From contig JYIP02000003.1 of assembly GCA_001051155.2 (NCBI GenBank), forward strand, positions 2,480,001-2,544,000: 64,000 nucleotides of DNA. Direction: 5' to 3'. Positions within the stretch are counted from its first letter, which is position 1; every line of letters begins with the position of its first letter. The stretch comes from Chrysoporthe austroafricana (Eukaryota > Ascomycota > Sordariomycetes > Diaporthales > Cryphonectriaceae). The position numbers and the translations under genes are program-made. Positions 33,531 to 45,534 of the stretch are shown one piece after another. A model generated the notes under the pieces. That model saw only the letters and a program-made list of their open reading frames with translations, ran no database searches and was not told the origin of the DNA.

Positions 33531-33570
<40 letters not shown>

Positions 33571-33615
33571 CCTNTGTTTTGGTGTTTTGTGGGTGGTGTG
33601 GGGGGTTTTGTGGGG

Positions 33616-33652
<37 letters not shown>
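33531..33652. repeat. Two poly-T runs with an ambiguous base
   Basis: Forty T (33531-33570), then a G/T-rich stretch with an N at 33574, then 35 T (33618-33652). It lies between the antisense ORF and the end of pol. The corresponding place in Y-B (about 39356-39420) has no poly-T. It may be a real homopolymer, but the N and G/T noise suggest unreliable sequence or assembly. Confidence 0.8.
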
Positions 33653-33656
<4 letters not shown>

Positions 33657-33658
33657 GC

Positions 33659-36600
33659 CAGCCTTTCTTCGCTGCTGCTTATCCAGGTAGTCTGCTAACG
33701 CCTAAGGCGCGTTTCGCAGGTTATTCCTGGATTCCTATGAGTTTTCGCTTACTGGGTACCCTTTCCATTTAATAAGGTATTCTGGGTTATAGCTTGGGCT
33801 ATAGTATCTGAAAATTCGTTCAACCTCGTATTCTAGCTTGTTACTTTCAACCTGTATTGTATCGGTTATTTTTGCTGTTTTGAATACTGGTTCTAGGAAT
33901 GAGATATGGAATACCGGATGGATTTTCATTCTATAGGGTAATGCGAGTTCGAAATTGATATTTGAGACTTTCTTTAGGATTTTGAATGGTCCCAATTTCT
34001 TATAGTCTAGTAAGTAAGAGGGTCTTGCTATTTTAATGTATTCTTTTTGTCGAACAAGGTAAACTTTATCCCTTTCCTGTAGGATTAGTCCTTTAATCCT
34101 TTTAGAGTTAGCGTATTTCGTTATTCTTTCTTGCACGAATTTTAGTTCTTTCTGGAATTCTTCCTGAATCTTTTTGATTTTTCTGATTCGTCTTTCTGCA
34201 GCTTTTGCATTTGCTCCTGATATCTCGTCATGGTAGGCTATCGGGTTATAGCTATAGAGTGCGTAAAATGGCAACTTCTTTATCATGCTTGTATTTGCGC
34301 TATTATATGCAAATTGTGCTAGGGGTAAGAGGTTAACCTAGTTATCCTGTTTATAATTGATATAATATCGTAAGTATTGCTTGACGATTTGGTTGATTCT
34401 TTCCGTTTGTCTGTCTGTTTATGGATAGAATGCTATAGATATTCTTTATTATATTCCGAATAGTTTCGTAAGTGAGGTCCAGAAGTTTGATATGAACTTT
34501 CTGTCTCTGTCGGAAATGATTTCTTTAGGCATGCCGTAATTGGCTATAACCGTTCTGAAGAATGTATATGCGAGTTCTTCCGCTATACTGCTTTCCTTAT
34601 ATAGTAAGAAGTAAGCGTATTTGCTCAGTCTGCAAACCATTATTAGAATGCTATTATACTGCACTTTAGTTAAGGGTTTTCGTAAAAGGGGTAGCTTAGT
34701 AATGAAATCCTAGCTAATGGATTGCCAAACTGCTTCCGGAACCGGGAATAGTTAGAGTAACCTATAAGGCTTATAGTATTCAATCTTGTTCTTTTTGCAG
34801 CTATCGCATTTTCGTAAGATTCTTTCGATTTTTCGTCTGAATCCTAGTAAGTTCCAGTATCTCTTGATTCTTTCGTAGGTAGCTTTGATTCCTTGATAAC
34901 TATATGCTAGTGCATTATATATAGTCTTGATATATTCGTCTTGTTTTTCGGGAATTATGTTTTCAGGATTCCTTTTTTAATTCTCGATTCTGATAATCGT
35001 ATTGAGTTCTCTTGCTTTATTTACAAGATTACTGTCCTCGTTTTGTCGAAAAATATTTTGGAATTCTTTTGGTTCTGAATTTTGGTAATCTGATTGTTTG
35101 CTGAGAGCGTCTGCTTTGCTATTTTCGGATCCTTTATAATGGACGATTTTCAGATCGAATTGCGAAAGGAATTCCGCCTATCTGATCTATTATCTATTCA
35201 AGACCTTAATAGTTATGAATATTATGAGATTCTTATAATCCGAATATACTATAATTTAGTACTTGGTTCCGATCAAATATCGCTGCTATTTTTCGAATGC
35301 TTTAATAATTGCTATTAATTCCTTATCGGGAATACCGTAATTAAGTTCTGAACCGTTTAATTTCTTTGAAAAGTTGCTTACGATCCTAAGGCATCCTTGA
35401 TTGTCTCTCTGGCTTAATTGTCCGCCGAGTGCGTAATCCGATATGTCGGTTTCAACCTTAAAAGGTTTCTCTGGATCCGTTTCGCAAAGAATAGGTTCTA
35501 ACGTAACTTGTCTTTTAATCTTGTCAAATGCTTTCTGTATTTCTGAAATCCATTCGAACTTTCGGTCTTTCTTGGTCAAGTTTGTAAGCGGGTATGCGAT
35601 CCTGCTATAATCTCGGATAAACTATCAGTAGAAGTTAGCATATCCGAAAAATGCCCTAATATCCTTGATATTCCTTGGGATAGGCCATTCTCGTACCGCC
35701 TTGACCTTATCTTATTATATGCTAATCTGTCCTAGCTCGATAGTATAGCCTAGATAATTGACTTTTTGTTAGTAGAAATAGCATTTGCTCGGTTCGATTA
35801 GGAATTTGTTATCTTGCAGTATTTAAAATATTTCCCGTATATACTGCTTATATATTTCGAGGTCTTTTGAGAAAATCAAGATATTATCGAAGTAGATAAT
35901 GATAGTAGTATCCAGAAACTCGCGCAGGACGTAATTAATCATTTCCTGGAAAGATATTAGTGCATTTGTAAGCCCAAAAGGCATAATTACGTATTCGAAA
36001 TGTCTATAGCGTATTCTGAAAGCTGTTTTCCAGATATCGTCTTCCTTGATTCTAATATGATAGTATCTTTCCTTGAAGTCGAGCGTAGTAAACTATTTAG
36101 CTCTAATCAGTCAATCCTTCATTTCGCTTGCCAGCAGTAACGGGTATCGATTCTTGATAGTAATATCGTTAAGCTATCGGTAGTCTATATAAAGCCGTAA
36201 TTTATTATTCTTTTTGGGTACGAATAGGATAGGGTATCTTGCTAGTAATCGCGATAGTCGTATATAGCCTCGCTTCAAGTTCTTATCAATATATTCCTTG
36301 AGCGCTTTAAATCTTGCTTTGTCGAGTCCGTAAATAGGGAAGAATTTTGGCTATATTCCTTCTTTCAAAGGAATCTCGTAATCGTACGGGCCATGCTCTG
36401 GTAATCCCGTATCAAATTTTCCTTGCTATAGTTTCTTGAATTCGTAATACTCTTTTGGTACGTTTTTGAGTATCGGTATTGGTCCTTTTTCGTCTTTTGC
36501 AATCTGTAGGAACATGAGGTACCGTTATGCGTATTTTTCCTCGCTAGCCTTTTATTTTTGGGGCTTCTGTATTCTTAATAGTTTCGGGTATCTGTTAAAT

Positions 36601-38191
36601 GCCGAGCCGAATTGTCTTCTGGCGTATTCGTGCTATAGGAGCTGTATTTCTTTATAGTTTTACAGTTTATATTTCCTCGTATTATTCTGTACCTGGCCAA
36701 ATTTCTATTAGTCGATGATCATTTGTAGTTTTGGTTCGTCCCCAATTTTCGTCTGGAAGTTCAAAGTATCCGTAACCTTTCCCTGTATCGTGGCTTGTCT
36801 TTCAGCCTTAGGGGTATTTGTAAGCCTGTTTGAGCGCGTTTTCCTCGTGCTATTTTCAGTAACTAAGTCTTTTCCTCTACTAGTAATTGCGACCTTCTCA
36901 GTAAGTACGGCTTATTCTTATAAGATCTGGCCAATAGTCCAATCAATTCGAGGGTTATGCTTCTTAAGCCAAGGTATTCCCAAGATCAACTCGTGCTATG
37001 CCGTATCTGTAATATCAAAAGCGATATTTATCGTAAGGCCTTGAATCGAGATAAGTAAGTAATCAGTTTCCATATCGATTACATTTTGGTTGTACGTAAC
37101 CGACTTTCTTTCTATAGTATTGAGCTTGTAGGAATCTTTCTTTTGCGTCCAGGGAATTCGTTCTTTATTAACGACTTCGGGCGAAATGAAATTTCTTTAT
37201 GCGCCGCTATCCAATAGTACGCTATATTATTATCTTTTGATATATATGTCCAGAATAATATGCTCTTTGTCTTCTTTGGTAGTGGCATATAGGGACCTTA
37301 TAGTTCTGATCGGCTGCTATCCCATTATAGGCGATCCTTCCCTTTTGGGGTATTTTGGGCGCTTCTTGCTGCTTGCTATGCTAGCCTTTTTGCTTGGGCG
37401 TAGCTTTGCTGCCGATTCTTTTCGATTTTCTGCAGCTTATGCCATTCTTTAGCCTTGTCTTATATATATATAAAGCATGCGGTTATATAGCATTATCCTT
37501 ATATAATCTTCCTATCGATGCATATTCGTAGGCAATTATCAGATAGCCCAATGTATGCATTGTTATCTTCGATATATAGGACCTTCCTGAATTTTCCTCT
37601 TTCTTTTATAACGGGGAAGATCAATTAATCCTATTCCCTAAATGGAAACCAATCTTGTTTGACTTTCTCGCTGAAATATATCTAGCAGTTATAATAAATA
37701 CAGCTAATCTAGGCAAGTTTATGATAATGAGAGTATGAGTAATTAATCCTTCCGTTTTCCTAGAGTAAGCATCCGCTATTCTGGAATGGTATGCTTTGGA
37801 AGAGTTCCTTTATTATTAGTTCGTAAATTATATACTCGATTTCCGTATATTTGGATATCCATTTGCAATCTTAGCAGTTCTTTTGCTAATAATAGGCTAT
37901 TTTTTCTGATAATTTTTCGTTAGGGACTGGAATTGGTAGGTTATCCGGCTATCTATCGGGGTATGCCGATTTTTCGAGAGTAATGCTGGGTATTAGTAAT
38001 CCCGGTCTTATAATGCCGATTTCCTTTTTTACTATATTATTCCATTATCGTTCCAGATAGTAATTCAAGGGGTATTTTCTTAAGTCTTTATTATCCTGTA
38101 AAAGTCTTTTACTAAAGCAATCGGAATCGCTATCCTAGATAATAGTATCGTAGAATAGGCCTTTCTTGCCCATAGCGAGTTGCTGCTATCC
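33659..38191 (-). pseudogene. Y-A pol remnant: protease, RT, RNase H, integrase, chromodomain
   Basis: Minus strand, read from 38191 downward. Protease LDSGA followed by a stop near 37210. Reverse transcriptase about 36200-35800, with the catalytic box reading YFDN at 35894-35883. RNase H at 35579-35286 (WISEIQKAFDKIKRQVT, ETDISDYALGGQLSQRD, SKKLNGSELNYGIPDKELIA). Integrase with SISxDFITKLP near 34730 (x is a stop) and KEIISDRDRKFISNFW in 34664-34449. The C-terminal part 34286-33735 carries the basic region and HISFLEPV, then a chromodomain RIFRYYSPSYNPEYLIKWKG followed by a stop where Trp is expected (ENS-stop-ES), and a tail to about 33659. Domain order and the chromodomain identify a Ty3/gypsy chromovirus. 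Confidence 0.85.
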
Positions 38192-38196
38192 CCGAG

Positions 38197-38611
38197 TGTT
38201 ATGAACGCTGCAGCAAATCCTTAGATGGGCTATAGGGATAAGGGGTTTTATGCTAATAAGAGCGATACCAAGTATTATCTTGAGCTTCAGGACGAATTCA
38301 CTAAGTATTGCAAGGTTTATAAGCCAATATGGTTATCAATAGTAGGGTCCAATTGATACTTAGATTGACAACTGAAAGTCTTATCTAATTATCTAGCCGA
38401 TAGTTCTTCCAGCCTTATATATCCATATTTTTTTAGTCCTTGGCTTATCGCTGCTTATCGGGGCTTATGGCTGCTTATCGAGCCCCGGTAAGCCCGGTTA
38501 AGCTCTGATAACCCTAACCCTGGCTTACGTAATCTTTGCGGGGTACGTATCTTCATTCTCTTGATTTGGCCCTAGGTCGGGGTTTGTTCTTCTGTATATT
38601 GGTTCATAACA
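38197..38611 (-). repeat. Y-B 3' LTR
   Basis: 415 bp. The internal repeat block is built on GCTTATCG (about 38448-38485) instead of the GCTTACTGG block of Y-A. Contains AACCCTAACCC at about 38511-38521. Its partner is 45115-45529, equal in length. Confidence 0.92.
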
Positions 38612-38807
38612 TCATCCCTCTTCTATCGGTTATTATCCCCAATAATGCTTTGTAAGTATTCTTGTTCGGCAGGTTTCTCATCGCACCTTCCTTATTGAGA
38701 TATCTTACAGAGTCGGCAAGTCTCGTAGTTCCTCGTCTATTCTTTCTTCCAAGAGTCTTGCCCGCCTTGAACGATTTTCGTTTATTGAGTCTCGAGAGTA
38801 CGAAGTT

Positions 38808-39355
38808 ATGCCTTGTTCGCTCTATCTTGAAGAGGGCTTGTCGTATCGTATAGTAGATAGGGTTAAGAATTGTTCTAATTATACGAAACGGGGGCGTTCT
38901 TGCGATGCTGGACGGGTTCCGTTATTATCTTGTAGGCTCCCTTTTTCTTTCTTCTTGCTTTTCTCATTCTTTTTCCTGATCCTGTTATAATGTTACGAGT
39001 TACCGATAAATTGTCCCGGATTGATAATCGTAAGGTTAAGGAAGAAAGGCGGCTTCTCGAGCTTCAGTCCCGCATAACCGAATCCTTAGCTCGTCTTGTA
39101 CGGCTAAAGAAACAGTGCCATTTCTTCCAGGAAAAGGGGATAAAGTTGGTAAATCAAGGTCTAGAGGAAGAAGAGCGTAGTCGTATGGCTGTCGAGGTAT
39201 AGGCAGTAGTTTCCGAAAAGTCTGCAGTTGCGGTTACGGATCCTTCTTTTAGTAGTTTTGACTGGAATTCCGTAAGTGTAAGTAATTCTGTAATGGACTG
39301 GTCTAGTTTTTTGGGTAAGGCTGGTTCCTATTCTGGATCCGGGCAGTTTTCCTAA
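38808..39355 (+). pseudogene. Antisense accessory ORF of Y-B (Zn2Cys6-like plus coiled coil), RIP-damaged
   Basis: Counterpart of the Y-A antisense ORF. The first block (38808-38931) has C3-x2-Y6-x6-Y13-x8-C22-x2-Y25-x6-C32-D, exactly Zn2Cys6 spacing with three Cys codons turned to Tyr (TGT/TGC to TAT). The second block (39000-39355) is KLSRIDNRKVKEERRLLELQ and onward, a charged coiled coil, then an acidic tail with SFDWNSVS, ending at 39355; an in-frame TAG is at 39200-39202. The blocks are in different frames but join in frame if 38932-38999 (GTAGGC ... ACGAG, CTGAT branch) is a 68-nt intron; alternatively there is a frameshift. Y-A has no such gap. Spliced length would be about 159 codons. 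Confidence 0.55.
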
Positions 39356-39399
39356 GTAATTCGGGTAAATGGAATCTTCATATGCTTATTCCTTTCCGT

Positions 39400-42300
39400 T
39401 ATTATTTATCTAAGTAATCTGCTAATACTCGAAATGCATTTTGTAAATTGGACTTGGGTTCTTACGAATTTTCACTTGCCGGGTAATCTTTCCATTTAAT
39501 AAGGTATTCGGGGTCGTAATCTGGTCCGCGGTATCTAAGGATTCGTTCGACCTTGTATTCTGGCTTATTACTCTCGACTTAAATGCTTCTATCTGTTTTG
39601 GTTATTCTTGGTACTGGTTCGAGAAGCGAGATATGGAATACCGGATAGATTCTCATTTTATAGGGTAGCGCGAGTTCGAAATTAATGTTTGAAATTTTCC
39701 TTAGGATTTTGAATGGTCCTAATTTCTTATAATCCAGTAAGTGAAAGGGTCTTGTTATTTTAATGTATTCTTTCTGTCGAATAAGGTAGACTTTGTCCCC
39801 TTCCTATAGGATTGGTCTTTCGATCCTTTTGGAATTAGCATATTTTGTCATTCTTTCTTGTACGAACTTCAGTTCTTTCTGGAGTTCTTTCTGAACTTTC
39901 TTGATTCTTCTGATTCGTCTTTCTGCAGCTTTTGCGTTTATTCCTGGTATCTCGTCGTAATAGGCTGTCGGGTTATAGCTATAGAGTATATAGAATGGCA
40001 ATTTCTTTATCGTGCTTGTATCTGCGCTATTATATGCAAATTGCGCTAGGGGTAGGAGGTCGACCCAGTTGTCCTGCTCGTAATTTACGTAATATCGTAA
40101 ATATTGCTTAACAATCTGGTTAGTTCTTTCCGTTTATCCGTTTATTTGTAGATAGAATGCTATGGATATTTTTTGTTATATTCCGAATAGCTTCGTAAAT
40201 GAGGTCCAGAAGTTTGATACGAACTTTCTGTCTCTATCGGAAATGATTTCTTTGGGTATGCCGTAATTGGCTATAACCGTTCTGAAAAACGTATATGCGA
40301 GTTTTTCTGCTATGCTGCTTTCCTTGTATAGTAGGAAATAAGCGTACTTGCTCAGTCTGCAAACCATTATTAAAATGCTATCGTACTGCATTCTAGTTAA
40401 GGGTTTTCGTAAGAAAGGTAGCTTAGTAATGAAATCCTAGCTGATAGATTGCCAAATTACTTCCGGAACCGGGAGTAGTTGGAGCAATCCATAGGGCTTG
40501 TAATATTCAATCTTGTTTTTCCTGCAGCTGTCGCACTCTCGTAAGATTCTTTCGATTCTTTGTCTGAGCCCTAGTAGGTTCCAATATCTCTTGATTCTTT
40601 CGTAAGTGGCTCTGATTCCTTGATAACTATATGCTAGTGCGCTATATATAGTCTTGATATATTCGTCTTATTTTTCGGGGGTTATATTCTCAGGTTTTTT
40701 TCCTTAATTCTCGATTCTGATAATCGTATTGAGTTCTCTTGCTTCGCTTACAAGGTTGCTATTTTTGTCTTGCTTGAAGATATTCTGTAATTCTTTGGGT
40801 TCCGTATCTTGGTAGTCTGCTTGTCTGCTAAGGGCGTCTGCTCTGCTATTCTCTAATCCTTTGTAATATATGATTTTTAGGTCGAATTGCGAGAGGAATT
40901 CTGCCTATCTGACTTGTTATTTATTCAAGACTTTTGTTATTATGAACGTTATTAGGTTTTTGTAATCTGAGTATACTATTATCTGGTATTTAGTTCCGAT
41001 TAGGTAATATTGCTATTTTTCGAATGCTTTGATAATTGCCATTAGTTCTTTATCTGGAATGCTGTAATTGAATTCCGGGCCATTTAATTTTTTTGAGAAG
41101 TTGCTTATTATTTTGAGATATCCCTAATCGTCTCGTTAGCCTAGTTATCCGCCAAATGCGTAATCTGATGCGTCGGTTTCGACCTCGAATAGTTTATCTG
41201 GGTCCGTTTCGCAAAATATGGGTTCTGATATAATTCGTTCTTTGATTTCGTCAAATGCTTTTCGAGCTTCTTGAATCCATTTAAATTTGCAGTCCTTTTT
41301 TGTAAGATTCGTAAGTAATCGTGCGATCTTGCTATAATCTCGAATGAATTGCCGATAGAAGTTAGCATAGCCGAGGAATGCTCTAACTTCTTTAGTCTTT
41401 TCTAGTATAAGCCATTTTTTTATTGCTTAGACCTTATCTTTTTGCATGCTAATCTGTCCTGGTTTGATAGTATAGCCCAAATAGTCGACTTCCTATTAGT
41501 AGAACTAGCATTTGCTTAGTTCTACGAAAAATTTGTTATCTTGCAACATTCGGAATACTTATCGTATATGCTGTTTGTATAATGCGAAATTTTTGGAATA
41601 GATAAGGATATTGTTAAGGTAGATAATGATAATGGTATCCAGGTATTCGCAAAGGATGTCGTTGATCATTTCTTGGAAGGATGCGGGCGTATTGGTTAAT
41701 CCAAAAGGTAAAATTACATATTCGAAATATCCGTAGCGGGTCCTGAATGCTATTTTCCAAATATTATCTTCCTTAATCCGGATATAATAGTATCCTTCTT
41801 TGAAGTCCAGAATAGTAAACCATTTTGCTTCTATCAGACGATCTCGCATTTCTCCTATCAATAGCAGGGGATAGCGATTCTTGATTGTAATATCGTTAAA
41901 TTGCCGATAGTCCATGCAAAATTATAGTTTGCCGTTTTTCTTTGGAACGAATAGGATTGGGTATCCCGCAGGTGATCGTGATTTCCGTATATAGCCTTTC
42001 TTGAGGTTTTCGTCGATATATTCCCTGAATGCTTTGAGTTTTGCTTAATCGAGCTTATAGATAGGGTAGTTCTATGGCTTTATCCCTTCCTTTAATGGGA
42101 TCTCATAGTTAAAGGGGCTATATTCGAGTAAGCTGTTATCGAATCTTCCTTGCTATAGTTTTTTGAATTCGTAATATTCCCGTAATACGTTTTTGAAATC
42201 TGGCAGTAATTCTTCTTCGTCTTCTGCAATCTGTAAGAACATAAGGTATTGCTATGCGTATCTTGCCTCGCTAGCTTCTTGTCTTTTGAGCTTTTCTGTT

Positions 42301-43910
42301 TCTGGTAGTCTCGGGTATCTATCGGGTACCGAGCCGAATTGTCTTCTGGCATATTCGTGCTGTGGGAGCTGTATTTCTTTATGGTTCCATAATTTACATT
42401 TTCTTGCGCTGTTCCGTATTTGACCGAACTTCTGTTAGTCGATAGTCGTTTATAGTCCTGGTCCGTCCTTAACTTTCGTCTGGAAGTTCAAAGTAGTCGT
42501 AACCCTTCCTTGTATTATGGCTTGCTTTTCTGCTCTAGGGGTATTCGTAAGCCTGTTTGAGCGCATTTCACTTGTATTATCCTTAATAACTAGGTCTCTT
42601 CCTTTGCTGGTAATCGCGACCTTCTCGGTAAGTACGGCTTATTCCTATAAGATCTGGCCAGTAATCCAATTAATTCGAAAATTATGTTCCTTAAGCTAAG
42701 GTATTCCCAAGATCAACTTATATTATGCCGTATCTGTAATATCAAAGGTAACGTTTATTATAAGGCCTTGGATCGAGACAAGTAAATAATCAGTTTCCAT
42801 ATCGATTATACTTAGGTTATACGTAACCGACTTTCCTTCTATAATATTGAGCTTATAGGAATCCTTCTTTTGCGTCCAGGGAATTCGTTCCCTATTAACA
42901 ATTTCGGGCGAGATGAAATTTCCTTATGCGCCGCTATCCAGTAGTGCGCTATATCGTTATCCTTTGATATACGCATTTAGAATAATATGTTCCTCATTTC
43001 CTTTAGTAATGGCATATAAGGACCTCGTAGTCCTGATCGGCTATTATCCCATTACAGGCAATCCTTCCTTTTTAGAGTATCCTGGGCGCTCCTTGCTGCT
43101 TGCTATGCCAGCCTTTTTGCTTGGGCGTAGCTTCGCTACCGATTCTTCTCGATTTTCTGCAGCCTATACTATTCTTTGGCTTTGTCCCGTGCATATATAG
43201 AGCATGCGGTCATATAGTATTATCCCTATATGGTTTTTCCATTAATATATGCTCGTAAGCAGTTGTCGGGTAGTCCTATATATGCGTTATTGTTTTCGAT
43301 ATGCAAGACTTTCCTATACTTTCCTCTTTCTTCCGTAACGGGATAGATCAATTAATCCTATTCCCTAAGCGGAAACCAATCGTATTTAACTTTCTTGCTG
43401 AAATATATCTGGCAGTTATAGTAAACATAACTAATCCAGGCAAATTTATAATGGCAAGGGTATAAATAACTAATCCTTCCGTCTTCCTAGGGTAGGCAAC
43501 CACTATTCTGGAATAGTATGCCTTGGAAGAGTTCCTTTATCGTAAGCCTATAAATAATATATTCCACTTCCGTATGTTTGGTTATCTATTTATTGCAATC
43601 TTGGCAGTTCTTTTGTTAATAGCGGGCTGTTTCTTCTGATAATTCTTCGTCGGGAACTGGAATTAGTAGGTTGTCTGGTTATCTGTTAGAGTATGCCGAT
43701 TTTTCGATAATAATGCTGGGTATCGGTAATTCCGGTCTTATAATACCGATTTCCTCTTCTACTATATTGCTCTATTGTCATTCCAGATAGTAATTCAAGG
43801 GGTATTTTCCCAAGTCTTCTTTGCTTTGCGAGGGTTTTTCACTAGAGCAATCGGAATCGCTATCCCGGATAATAATATCGTAAAATGAGCCTTTCTTGCC
43901 TATAGCAAGT
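39400..43910 (-). pseudogene. Y-B pol remnant: protease, RT, RNase H, integrase, chromodomain
   Basis: Minus strand. Protease LDSGA then a stop at 42941-42924, followed by ISPEIVNRERIPW. Reverse transcriptase in 41915-41559: MDYRQFNDITIKNRYPL, FRTRYGYFEYVILPFGLTN, and the catalytic box YLNN at 41621-41610. RNase H around 41368-40990. Integrase core in 40391-40176 (KEIISDRDRKFVSNFW). Basic linker 40001-39804. Chromodomain about 39570-39440: VERILRYRGPDYDPEYLIKW, KDYPASENS, then a stop in place of the usual Trp. The D-to-N changes in the RT box and the stops are all G-to-A on the coding strand. The copy cannot encode active polymerase. Confidence 0.86.
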
Positions 43911-43929
43911 TGCCGCTATTCTTGGGGCT

Positions 43930-45100
43930 TGCGTAAGAACTATCCTAAGCCTTCCTTTTCCGAAAGGTATAGTATGCAATAATCCTAATAGCAGGCTATC
44001 TAGCTAGTACTGCCGTAATTAAAGTCCGCTGCTTGTTTAGATTGGATATTTTTGCCCAGCTAATTGGGTTCCTATCGCTAAGCGACGCTAAGCTATCTCT
44101 CTAGGACTGGCTTCCATTCTCGCTTCTTTTATTCCTATCGACAATTGCGGGCGATATAACCTTTCTTGCCACAGTTATAACAAGTAACCCCCTTGCGTTA
44201 TTCGCATATAAGGGTATCTAGTTCTATAAGCCTAGCGTATATAATGCCCGAATAGGCCGTACTGTTCTTGCCCTTATGCTAGAACTTGCGCTTCCCAGTA
44301 TTTGGCTGATATCGCGGAAAGGTATTATAATTCTTCTGCCGTTATTGCTATCGTTCGTATAGTCGGTTATCAATGCGGACTGCCTTATTAATGAACTCAC
44401 TAAGCTTTTCGGGTTGGTCTTCCTTGTAAAGTTCATCCTTGACTTCCTTTTTGAATCCTGCGTAATAGGCATCCATAAGGGGTTCGTTCTCGTAATTAAG
44501 GTAGGCAACGATCTGCCGGAATTTCGCCGTATAGTCCGCGGCCGAACCGGTTTGTCGAAATGCCTCTAGCTGCCGTATCGCAGTTCGTCGTTTATCCGGA
44601 TCTCCAAAGGTCTTAGTAAGAGCTGACTCGAAATTGGCATAGCGCTGGAAGATACGCTTGGTATCTTCCGAGCGAAGTTCCTTGCTATTATCCAAATAGT
44701 CGCGAAGGGTTGGCTCCTACTACTGGAGCGCCATTCCTTCAAAGCGATTTCCCGCGAAATCGATCTTGTTATAGGTAGTCCTAAACTGGGTTCTATAATG
44801 CTTGAAATAGGCCTTGAGTTGTATCAAGAAGGCCTGGAAGTCTTCCCGAATGCTTTTGTACGGGCCGGGCTTGTCAAGCTTGAAAGCCCTGGCTTGCTAA
44901 AAGGCGTTAAGGCGGATAATTTCGTTCTTGACTTCCTCAAGCTGCTAGTACAATATTACATTCTGTTATTGGAATTGTTCGTTAGTAAGGACGACTGGGA
45001 CCTCTTCCTGGAAGGCCTGATTGTTGGATGAGGACGGGGTCTGAAGCGCTATTGTATCCTGAATATTGCTCAAGGGGTGTATACTAAACCGATCTTGAAC
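43930..45100 (-). pseudogene. Y-B gag with zinc knuckle
   Basis: Minus strand, just inside the 5' LTR. A capsid-like retrotransposon gag domain is open at 44695-44348: FGDPDKRRTAIRQLEAFRQ, YTAKFRQIVAYLNYENEPLM, DAYYAGFKKEVKDELY, LSEFINKAVRIDNRLYER. Downstream, at 44182-44141, is a CCHC knuckle reading CYNCGKKGYIARNC: the zinc-ligand His is Tyr here, as CAC-to-TAC transition would give. Upstream helices rich in Gln and Glu run toward 45100. No start codon could be fixed with confidence. Confidence 0.82.
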
Positions 45101-45114
45101 AAAAGTTGTCAAAA

Positions 45115-45529
45115 TGTTATGAACGCTATAGCAGATCCTTAGATGGGCTGTAAGGACAAGGGGTTTTATGCTAACAAGAGCGATGCCAAGTACTGTCTTA
45201 AGCTTCAGGACGAATTCACTAAATATCGCAAGGTTCATAAGCCAATGTAGCTATTAATAGTAAGGTCCAATTGATACTTAGATTAACGACTGAAGGTCCT
45301 ATCTAATTATCTAGCCAATAGTTCTTCCAGCCTTATATATCCATGTTTTTTTAGTCCTTGGCTTATCGCTGCTTATCGGGGCTCATAGCTGCTTATCGAG
45401 CCCCGGTAAGCCCGGTTGAGCTCTGATAACCCTAACCCTGGCTTACGTAATCTTTGCGGGGTACGTATTTTCATTCTCTTGATTTGGCCCTAGGTCGGGG
45501 TTTGTCCTTCTGTATGTTAGTTCATAATA
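45115..45529 (-). repeat. Y-B 5' LTR
   Basis: 415 bp, direct repeat of 38197-38611, with scattered transitions between the pair. On the minus strand the internal region begins TTTTGACAACTTTTGTTC; no TGG-type primer site is visible, so priming may use an internal tRNA stretch or self-priming. Confidence 0.92.
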
Positions 45530-45534
45530 CCGAG

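Larger units (their letters stand above)
38197..45529 (-). mobile_element. Y-family Ty3/gypsy chromovirus, copy B, minus strand, inserted in copy A
   Basis: LTRs 38197-38611 and 45115-45529 (415 bp each) start TGTTATGAAC and end GTTCATAACA/GTTCATAATA. The target duplication CCGAG is at 38192-38196 and 45530-45534; the sequence on either side rejoins as the gag-pol of Y-A. Length 7,333 bp. Coding is on the minus strand. A purine tract (GATAGAAGAGGGATGA on the minus strand) precedes the 3' LTR at 38612-38628. Its LTRs differ from those of Y-A mainly in the internal repeat block, so the two are subfamilies. This is the youngest insertion in the nest. Confidence 0.92.

Noticed and set aside
33587..33772. 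Open frame with a long Phe run
   Set aside because: Produced by the poly-T tract next to an ambiguous base; not a protein signal.
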